Assembly (NCBI GenBank): GCA_032622095.1
Contig: CP136068.1
Span: 58,120,025 to 58,184,024, forward strand
Direction: 5' to 3'
Length of the DNA: 64,000 nt
Source of the DNA: Siphonodentalium dalli
Taxonomy: Eukaryota > Mollusca > Scaphopoda > Gadilida > Siphonodentaliidae
The notes beneath the pieces were generated by a model. That model did no database searches. It was given only the letters and a program-made list of their open reading frames with translations, and had not been told where the DNA came from. A program made the position numbers and the translations under genes. This document shows positions 56,225 through 64,000 of this stretch, piece after piece. The stretch's first letter is position 1. Every line of letters begins with the position of its first letter.

Positions 56225-57195
56225 AAATTTTTTTGCAGAGCAATGAAAAGAATAAAGAAGTCATTCTGCTGAAGATCCAAAGTTTGATCATGATCAGATG
56301 AGGGATGCGGTCTGTAGGGTGCACCAATTCTACAGAGGAGGCTCCCTCAAAAGAGGAGGCTCCCAACTAGAGGTCACCCCAAAGATCCATAAAGTTTGGT
56401 GATCATCAGATGAGGGATGTGGTCTGTAGCATGTCAAAATAGGAGGCTCCCCATCTAGAAGTCAACGACACCCCAAAGATCCATATGAAGTTAGGTGATA
56501 ATTGGATGAGGGATGTGGTCTGTGGGGTGCACCAAAGTATTTAGTCATACAAAGAGTAAATTCCAAGATGGCTGCTGACTGCCATGCTTTTCAACGAAAT
56601 TTCGGTCAATATAGGAGGCTCCCATTTAGAGGTCACCCTGAAGATCCATATGAAGTTTGTTGGTCATCAGATGAGGGATGTGGTCTGTAGGGTGTGCCAA
56701 AGGATTCACTCATGCAAAGAGTAAAATCCAAGATGGCCACTGGCGGCAATGTTTTTCATTGAAATGTTTTCAAATTTGATAGCTCCAATCTAGAGGCGAT
56801 TCTAAACATGCCTGTAAATGTTCGATTATTCTCCAACAAATGTGGACTGCGAGGTGTGCCAATGGATTCAAATTTGAAATCAAAGATGGCTGCTGGCAGC
56901 ATTGTTTTTTAACAAATATCGGTCAAAATATGAGTCTCCCATCTGGAGGTCACCCCGAAGATCCATTTGAAGTTTGGTGATGATCGGATGAGGGATGTGG
57001 TCTGTAGGGTGTGCCGAAGAATTTAGTCGTACAAAGAGTGTTTTTCAACTAATTTTGGTCAAAATAGGAGTCTCCCATCTAAAGGTTATCCAGAAGATCC
57101 ATTTGAAGTTTGGTGATGATTGGATGAGGGATGTGATCAGTAGGGTGTGCCAAAGGATTTAGTTATGCAAAGAGTAAATCCAAGATGCATGATTT
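56225..57195 (+). repeat. Tandem array of the 'gaggctccca...caagatggctgc' repeat
   Basis: Five to six units of variable length (~100-200 nt) share 'aggaggctcccatctagagg', 'tcaccccaaagatccatatg', 'gatgagggatgtggtctgta', 'atgcaaagagtaaaatccaa' and 'gatggctgctggcagc'. Single dispersed units lie at 4,955 and 7,355. Confidence 0.88.
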
Positions 57196-57199
57196 TCAT

Positions 57200-58200
57200 C
57201 AACAAGACAGTCAATGACCGTGGGGTCGTTGACCAGACTGCAAAGACTGGGACTCTGGAGACCAAAACAGTGAGCACTTTTCATAATCACTTTAAAAGAA
57301 GTAGATTTAAACAGGATATGTGGCTAGAGAGACTTCAAGTGTGTAGCTTGGTAAAAAACCACCTTGAAATTGCCAACTGTACACTACTGATCACCCCCCT
57401 CCTCCAGCTCAACAAGTCCCCTCCCGACCGGGATCCAGACTCCCAAGTCTTAGGTTGGAATTTCACAACCGACACCTCAAACTTTCTCAATTGTTGGAAA
57501 TTTCCAATCTCACAAGCGCCTTTTTCTAAAACCATTTAAACATGTTTGAAGCCAAATTATCCATGGACCCAAAACACAATACATGTATGTCAGACCAATC
57601 AGTCAGGTGGTCCCAAGGTAGATGTTTTAATGAATTTGGTATTTCTATGATTTTATTGGACACAAAAGTGTTAACTCCCCATAGACTGCCATTTCTTGAC
57701 AGGTTGACCTCATTTTAACAAATCTGCATCTCAGTCACTAAAGGATCTTCCTGATTCCTCCATACTATATGTAAGCTAAATAGTCCAAAATCCCTTGAGA
57801 AGACATTTTAAGAATTACTATAGAGACATATAGTTATGTCCCTGGTCCCACCCTTTTAACCTGGGGACTCCATCTGAATAAATTTTGAATCCCAGACACC
57901 AAAGAACCCTTCATACATATCATAAATATCAGTCAAATAGACCTGATGGTCCTTGTGAAGGAAGCATATTAAGAGGGAAACTGTCCTTCGCTTGGCCCCT
58001 ATTTGACCAGGTGACCCCATTAAAAAAATCTGAATTGCAGTCAAGGAAGAACATTCCATTCTATATAAGCCAACTAGTTCTTGCAAACATATTTTAAGAA
58101 TTACTATGTAGTGAAATAGTTAAGTCTCTTGCTCTGCCCTTATTTGACTTTGTGATCCCATTTTCACAAATCTGATAAGGATAAAAATTAAGTTCCCCAG
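57200..58200 (+). repeat. Dispersed repeat 'agacagtcaatgac' copy 3 and SINE-like body
   Basis: Matches 46,421-47,060 through 'ctcaacaagtcccctcccga' and 'acaatacatgtatgtcag', then 'tgtccctggtcccaccctt' units. The 130-codon plus frame here is repeat-derived. Confidence 0.78.
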
Positions 58201-58720
58201 TTGAAGTTGGTGATATTCACCCATTGGGCACCTCATTTATGAATTTTATCTTCTGCAAATTAGGGGATATAGAAACTTCCTAGAAGGGAAATTTAACTAA
58301 CAACAATGTAAATTTGATACTATAGATACTTCCCAGAAGATGAGGCCTAAGCAGAATGAGGTCCCCAAATGGTGAATTTGGTGATGCTAGCCTTGAATCA
58401 AGCTTTGAAATAGTCTGTCTGTTATTTGCAGAATGAGGTACCCAGAGGGTGAATTTAGTGAGGCTATCCTGCACAGCGGGCTAGTATCACTAAATTCACC
58501 CTCTGGGGACCTCATTCTGATAAGGCCCTCAACTGCTATGGAAGACCTAGAATAAGATTGAAGTTCCCCAGTTGATATTGGTGATGTTCACCCATTGGGC
58601 ACCTCAATCATGAATTTTATCTTCTGCAAATTAAGGGATACAGAAATTTCCCAGTCACTAAATTCACCCTCTGGGAACCTCATTCTACAAATGCCAGGCA
58701 CTCTTTGAGAAAATGAAATT
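58195..58720. repeat. Direct and inverted repeats around a hairpin
   Basis: 'aagttccccagttga' with 'cacccattgggcacctca' and 'gaattttatcttctgcaaat' occurs at 58,190-58,265 and 58,560-58,635. Between them a hairpin (58,430-58,520) pairs CAGAATGAGGTACCCAGAGG with CCTCTGGGGACCTCATTCTG. Another 'actaaattcaccctctggga' copy lies at 58,656. Confidence 0.8.
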
Positions 58721-59059
58721 AATCTGATTTTAATGACCACTGAGTGATAATATAAACAACAAGGGTGCTTCATTGATAACACCATTAATCTCATTTAAAT
58801 TATGGATGACATGAATACACTGCCTGGGGACTCTGTCTAAGGCTGCAGAAGCTCTCTTCATCTCTCTATCTGCCTTGCCATGTCTATCAGTTCATAGGAG
58901 AGTTGCCTTGTAATGGGAATTTAAATAAATATACTTTATTTACCTGTGAGTTAGGATATGAGATAGGGTGGAATGCTGTTGGTTGGGGGTGGGGTTCTGG
59001 GTCATGTGGGGGTGATATTTTTTGTTTGTATGTTAAATTGATCAAGGAGTTCCTGAATT

Positions 59060-59878
59060 TTTTATATTTTTTTGGGGAATTATGGCCCTGGCTCCACCAC
59101 TATTTGACCCAGTGACCCCATTTGAACAAATCTGAACCCCAGTCATTCAATGACCCCACATACCAAATATAAACTAAATCGGCTTAATGGTTATTGACAA
59201 GAAGTCGTTATAAGAATTACCAAAGAGGAATATAGTTATGGCCCTGGTTTCGCAACTATTTGACACAGTGACCTCATTTGAACAAATATTAATGACAGTC
59301 ACCTAGGGAACATCCACCCCAAATATGATCAAAATGCAAAAATGTATTTTTTTTGGTTTTTAGAGTTATGTCCCTGGCTCTGCCCCTAATTGACCCAGTG
59401 ACCCAATTTGAACAATCTGATTCCCAGTCACCCAAGGTCCCTTAGTACCAAATATAAGCTAATTCGGCCCAATATTTTTGTAGAAGAAGTCATTGTAAGA
59501 ATTACTATGAGTTATGGCCCTGGTTTCTCAACTAATTGACCGGGTGACCTCATTTGAACAAATCTGAACACCAGTCACCCAAGGACCCTCCATACCAAAT
59601 ATTAGCTAAATCGGCACAATGGTTATGGACAAGAAGTTGTTGTAAGAATTACTGTGGAGGAATAGAATTATGGCCCTGGTTTCGCAACTATTTGACCCAG
59701 TGACCTCATTTGAACAAATCTGAATGAGAGTCACCTAGGGAACATCCACACCAAATATGAACCAATTCGGTATGATGGTTTCAGAGAAGATGTTTAAAAA
59801 AAAAGTTGACGGACGGACGACGGACGAGGAGTGATGACTATAGCTCCACCGGAGACTTCGTCTCAGGTGAGCTAAAAA
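59060..59878 (+). repeat. SINE-like repeat with 3' hairpin, copy 4
   Basis: About four internal units ('ttatggccctggtttcgcaa', 'gaccncatttgaacaaatct', 'accaaatatnagctaaatcg'), then (GGAC)n and the complete tail (59,835-59,878). Confidence 0.82.
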
Positions 59879-59890
59879 AATGCTCCACCA

Positions 59891-60874
59891 TCACACGGAG
59901 GAACCGATCCCGGGAAAACAAGGATGGCCAACGCGGCAACAAGTAAAATTTGTGTTTTCCGTGGCGGTGAAATTGAGTTTTCGCCGCCAAAGTCCGTTTG
60001 TTAGGACAATGGAACAGTACGTATCACCTATCATTGATTTAACCCAGTGAACTGGTTATTGTGAAGGGTGCTGGCAGTGGTAAAATGTCTGAGCAAACGA
60101 TACACGCTGCTGTAGTGGTGCCACCAACTGGATACCCTTGGCCAAAATACCGGCATTGTTGACAAAACATCCATAATTTTTTTCAAAAATATACACTTAT
60201 CGGTGAGTGCGATTGAGCCGATTCGAAGCCAAACATTTCCACAAAATTTCAGTGCAAATGTCCCATAAATAAGCATTTTATTGAGCATAACGTGAAGGTG
60301 GTGCAACGATTATTTGACAACGCGGGTGACGAGGAAGTGCCAACGCGGAACACAAGATACGAATGTATTCAAATATGATGTTCGAAAATAGGTCTGTGCA
60401 GCTATGTGGTACATATATCACTATTGTTGTGGATATATATGCCGTAAGATGCAAATCAAGTATCATAGGATTATTCAGCTATGGAAATGTAGTAGTTATA
60501 TATAGCTATGTGGTATATACAACACGTGTACGCTTTGTCAATAACCCCTATATATGCGACCAAGTTAAATATGTTAACTACTTTTATATTTACAGAACGA
60601 GATCGAATAGTGCCGATATGTCCGATATGGATATGCTGACATGCCATCATTTTCCCCGAATGCTTTTTCATGTGTCGATTTAATCGAATCGCCGATTTGA
60701 ATGATTTCTCACATAAAATTATGCTGCATGTTAACACACTCTCAATCTCAGGCTCAGACTCAGAGGTTGACTCTTTCACCGCCACGGAAAACACAAATTT
60801 TACTTGTTGCTGCGTTGGCCATCCTTGTTTCCCCGGGATATCCTTGTTTTCCCGGGATCGGTTCCTCCGTGTGA
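59891..60874. mobile_element. ~1-kb inverted element carrying a zinc-finger gene piece
   Basis: Arms TCACACGGAGGAACCGATCC (59,891) and complement (to 60,874) extend inward ~80-110 nt through 'aagtaaaatttgtgttttcc' and 'gtggcggtgaaa'. The right arm has an extra tandem copy of ~22 nt ('ccgggaaaacaagg'). Flanking duplication not clear. The arm sequence is open in one reading frame and runs into the C2H2 frame on the minus strand. Confidence 0.75.
60580..60860 (-). pseudogene. C2H2 zinc-finger gene fragment
   Basis: The minus frame has an acidic stretch (STSESEPEIES) then a canonical finger: Cys-X4-Cys-X12-His-X3-His with 'CEKSFKSAIRLNRHMKKHSG' (60,654-60,731) and a GKM linker where 'GEK' is usual. 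A second Cys follows, but no second finger is complete. It is bounded by the inverted arms, so it is most likely a captured exon; function unknown. Confidence 0.6.
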
Positions 60875-60941
60875 CTATTACTTCTCTAAATATAGCCAAT
60901 ATTGAGCATAGTCAGGGGGCATTGACCCACACTTGGTGTTT

Positions 60942-61071
60942 AAGAAATGAATGTAGTGAGTGGGTTATTAGGCGATACAGAGCTGAAGTTGTTGGGACAC
61001 TAAATGTGCCACCCCCACGACTACAGTGCCGTATCTGCCAATAACACACACACCCACTACATTCATTTCTT
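60942..61071. repeat. Inverted repeat 'aagaaatgaatgtagtg'
   Basis: AAGAAATGAATGTAGTG at 60,942 pairs with CACTACATTCATTTCTT ending at 61,071, spacer ~95 nt. It adjoins the zinc-finger element. Confidence 0.75.
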
Positions 61072-61379
61072 ATATTTATATAGCTTTTTGATGATTTATT
61101 CCCATAAAAAAGCTGAGTGTATTCATATTTATTTTCACAATATCTGCCAAGAATTTGAGACTAACCCATGCAGCACATTAAGTCGGTCCACTATAATTTT
61201 CCAAGCATTTGGCAACGATAAGGTGATCGATATAAATAACTGGCTTCAAATACATTTCGGCAGAACTTTGAATAGCTCGCCCAATTATTCTGCTGACCGC
61301 TTTTTGTGATTAGGTCAACAATTTGTGTTCGTGTTACAGTCTGTTATTGGGGTATGAAACGGGTGACCCAATTTGCAGT

Positions 61380-61660
61380 TGACCAATCATCGTGAAAAGT
61401 TGACTTATCTCTCCCACAGTTAACATACAAGTGCCTCTCCTTTGTCTCCACAGATATTCAGTTCACTCATTCATTAGCACTACTCATTCACACTACAGCA
61501 TACCTCCACTCACTCAATACAATAATCCTCTCTAACACCTCACTGCACTCGTATTACCTTTCACACAATAAGACAAGATATAAACATTTAACCCCTCAGA
61601 CTATCAACCGAACATGATTTATTGTAACTCAGACGGGCTATTTCAATATTAAAATTTACA
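61380..61660. other. CACT-rich low-complexity stretch
   Basis: Repeated 'cactcattca' and 'ctccactcactc' words; no gene or RNA recognised. Confidence 0.5.
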
Positions 61661-61672
61661 AGAGACAATATA

Positions 61673-61815
61673 GTGTGGTCGTGGGAGAGTTGAACCCGGA
61701 AGAAATTGGATACAAGCTGAGTTTGGTGTCATTCGACGCGGAAAAACAGCAGGAACAACATATCCAAAATCCGCCAATGGGAAAATTCAGGATCCAAGAT
61801 GGCGTTCAATATGGC
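61673..61815 (+). mobile_element. Left end of a second TA-flanked GTGTGGTCG element
   Basis: TA at 61,671-72, then GTGTGGTCGTGGGAGAGTTG, 'acccggaagaaattggatac' and CCAAGATGGCGTTC, matching both ends of 33,333-35,511. No inverted right end was found before 64,000; a further AAGATGGCGGCC word lies at 62,150. Confidence 0.75.
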
Positions 61816-62452
61816 CGACAATAAATAAATTTCCCATCGGTGCCCAATAACATACGAAACGTCAGTAAATATGGAACATTTCTCACCAAAACATATTCCA
61901 CATTCAAAGGAACACATGTTAGAACATACATAGTGATAAACTCGTTGTCTCTTGGGGCCGATGGCTATCACTATGGCCGCCGAATTCGGAGAAATTATAT
62001 TTTTCTAGTGTATATAAATATGTATATTATATTGATCTCACATTTCAATACAAGTAGTTTTGGTATTATTTGACGCAGAAAGGAACAAGATCAACATAAC
62101 CAAAATTCACAAAAAATAACACAAGCAGTCAGGATACAAGATGGTGTCCAAGATGGCGGCCAAATGGTGATATTTCGAGTCAGTGCCAATTAACACGCGA
62201 ACTCGGGGTTATATGGAAACTATCCAACCAAAACGGAAGCTACATTGACTTAAACATGGGACAGTCGATACACAAATATAATGTGGTTACCAAAGGTGAG
62301 GATGGATGCCAATATGGCTTCCGAATTTCGGAAATTTGAAAATTCCAAGCGTATGTCTTTCTTAGACAATAATCTCCCAATTAACATGTCCAATATCGAC
62401 ACTTAGCCTCTGCCAAACAACTTGAACAACGTACAAAAAAACAGTCATGTAC

Positions 62453-62842
62453 TCAGTTATCTTCTTCAGAAATGTCCGGTCTAATTTCCTCTGAGTTTTT
62501 GCAGCCTTCGCGACAATCTCCACATGCTACAACACATTTTAGTCCATTTTTGAGACACGAACACAAGTTACTGCCACGTGGATTCTTGGATGACAACTTG
62601 CATTTACAACGAACTAAATTCAAAAGTTCACAAGGTGCTGCATCTTGGTCACTCATAATTGGGAAGAGTTCCAAGACATCCACCTTCCATCCACATTCCC
62701 AAGGGTTCAACACATGTCGGAGATCATTCCAAATCATTACTTGTAGGTGAACTCTCAGACTGTGGAAATATGCCGTCCTTTTGTCGGTGGGAGTTTCTGA
62801 GTATCGATTGATCCTTTGCTCAACGAAACCATTTCCATACAT
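62453..62842 (-). CDS. Cys-rich CXC-like C-terminal fragment
   Basis: The minus frame of 129 codons has 'RTAYFHSLRVHLQVMIWNDL' near 22-41, 'WECGWKVD' near 48-55, 'DQDAAPCELLNLVRCKCKL' near 65-83, then Cys at 79, 81, 94, 96, 103, 107, 110 and 114 (pattern C-K-C, CSC-x6-C, C-GDC-x3-C). It resembles the Cys-rich tail (tesmin/TSO1 CXC-like) found at the end of widespread uncharacterised invertebrate proteins. The N-terminal part is missing upstream (above 62,842), so it is a fragment or last exon. It ends with an acidic tail and a stop. It is one of the few frames with protein-like composition in this window. Confidence 0.5.
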   Translation of the reverse strand: MYGNGFVEQRINRYSETPTDKRTAYFHSLRVHLQVMIWNDLRHVLNPWECGWKVDVLELFPIMSDQDAAPCELLNLVRCKCKLSSKNPRGSNLCSCLKNGLKCVVACGDCREGCKNSEEIRPDISEEDN

Positions 62843-62869
62843 TTAGCATAACGTAGAGTATTCAAATTT

Positions 62870-63060
62870 TATTCCGACTTTCCACCGCATACAGTGAAAA
62901 CTGCAATTTACGACCACCGCCGTGACCGACCACCTGTCTTTTCCGATCAAATTCCTTTTGTACGGACAAGTTTCGCTATATAAACGACCTGCCGTGAGCG
63001 ACCACCTGTCTAACGCGACTACCGGTCGGTATATCGAGGCAAAAACATAAATATTTACTT
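62870..63060. repeat. 'gaccgaccacctgtc' repeat
   Basis: Three copies of 'cgaccacctgtct'/'cgaccaccgcc' with 'aaacgacctgccgtgagcga' words; a short degenerate dispersed repeat. Confidence 0.6.
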
Positions 63061-64000
63061 GTTATGAACGACCAATTCCATCGAAAAAATATATAATTTG
63101 TGCATGAAAAAGTTAAACTTTAAATGCACAAAATTATGTACTTTTATTCCCCGTTCTGAACCCCCGAGTCTGTCAGCGTTTGATGCACGTGAGGGTATTA
63201 GTTTCACATGTCAATTAAGGTTACCGGATATTATAACGAGGTGAGAATTGCTCGCTGGTGATTAAGAATGTATGAATAGAAGATACTTGAGGGCCATTTG
63301 GTAGATAAAGGGGTTTATGTAAGCAGTTAATTATGGAGTCACTTTGGCCTCGAGAATGGATTCATGTTTACACTTCGCAGACGCACGGTCTGGAATTGTA
63401 TTGTTTTACTTATAATCTACGGAAAGCTTACAAATCACCTCGGCTTGTATAACGTGGGCTTCTTCTACCCATAGGCCAATATAGGTTCATAGACCGTACT
63501 GTCACATTTATATTTCCAAATATTTCTCGTGCACTTCAGTTACTTATAATTTAAAGACTTTTTAACTGTGTCATGTCCACAGTCTGAGTAAACTCATACC
63601 TAAATATTCATTACAACATTGAATATAAGGTCTGACGGATAACATCGCTATCTCATTTCCAAGTCCTCGGGATTCCGTAATCTGATTGATTGCGTAAATT
63701 ATTTTCCATCCAATGAAACCGTATGGGTTAATAAACAAGTGTTAGTGGGCGGAGACTCCCATAATGTCACCTCTAAATATAGTAACAGAGCGGAATTTCT
63801 CCGATCGAAAGCGATGCTTGCAAATACAAGAGACAGAAACAATGGCTTCGAAATTATATATTCGGTACGATTCGGATTAATTTGAAGGATGTGCTAGACC
63901 TGATAGATAGGCCTGCGCATCATGGTACCAACTTGGCCTCCCATAAATATAAATAGAACTCACTCATGTCCGTGTATTTGATTTACTTTATTGTACCATG
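63061..64000. other. Unassigned to window end
   Basis: No frame, RNA or repeat recognised; mixed composition. Confidence 0.5.

Noticed and set aside
56502-56690. 62-codon frame with repeated DEGCGLW words
   Set aside because: Repeats arise from the 56-kb tandem array; no protein family.
1-64000. CRISPR array, bacterial operons, ribosome binding sites, tRNA or rRNA genes
   Set aside because: Direct repeats present are satellites or TE units without unique spacers. No cloverleaf with a GGTTCRAATCC T-arm or rRNA core was recognised by reading. Composition and element types are animal.

Overview
This window looks like intergenic DNA from an animal, most likely a lophotrochozoan and perhaps a bivalve mollusc. 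The sequence shows an AT-rich background, no bacterial gene organisation, many (GTCTG)n/(GTCC)n and (GT)n microsatellites, 'ttatggccctt' and 'gactatagctcca...caggtgagct' dispersed repeats, and pieces of LINE, BEL/Pao and Ty3/gypsy retrotransposons with many terminal-inverted-repeat (TIR) DNA elements. The phylum call rests on remembered repeat styles, not on a host gene. I found no convincing intact host gene. Nearly all ORFs longer than 60 codons are chance frames in repeats.

Layout. 0-3.7 kb: copies of an element family with a palindromic head, a hairpin tail and flanking TTAT. 5.9-7.2 kb: a dead LINE broken by a hairpin MITE. 7.67-14.05 kb: a BEL/Pao retrotransposon (minus strand), split by a 5.5-kb CACAG-ended composite element with 5-bp target duplications and cut off by a giant palindromic element (14,048-18,973). 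19.9-25.6 kb: two adjoining Harbinger-like TIR elements carrying a ~63-bp satellite; the first is interrupted twice. 25.8-31.2 kb: a CAGGGA-ended hAT-like repeat split by a 4.4-kb element, which itself holds a 1.2-kb element with palindromic subterminal repeats. 32.4-35.8 kb: a polyadenylated ORF1-like retrocopy and a 2.2-kb TA-flanked element. 35.9-38.7 kb: a Ty3/gypsy relic (gag knuckle, protease, RT) with a hAT-like element inside its gag and a perfect 8-bp target duplication. 38.9-46.4 kb: a CACTGGGG-ended element with 5-bp duplications AAGAC, holding the second copy of the giant palindrome (41,048-45,973). 47.6-50.3 kb: a Helitron-like element. 52-60 kb: SINE-like and tandem repeats. 59.9-60.9 kb: an inverted element carrying one C2H2 zinc finger. 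62.45-62.84 kb: a Cys-rich (CXC-like) C-terminal fragment.

The main value of the window is its stratigraphy. Several insertions can be proved from the window alone: target duplications are visible, an empty homologous site exists elsewhere in the window, or in-silico removal brings back an open host frame. This gives an order of events. The most unusual objects are (i) the 4.93-kb palindromic element, present twice, with arms rich in AAGATGGCGGCC-type motifs and a centre carrying ionotropic-glutamate-receptor-like coding remnants; (ii) two unrelated elements whose ends begin with CAC and make 5-bp duplications, as Transib/RAG-like elements do; and (iii) the TTAT-flanked palindrome-head/hairpin-tail family.
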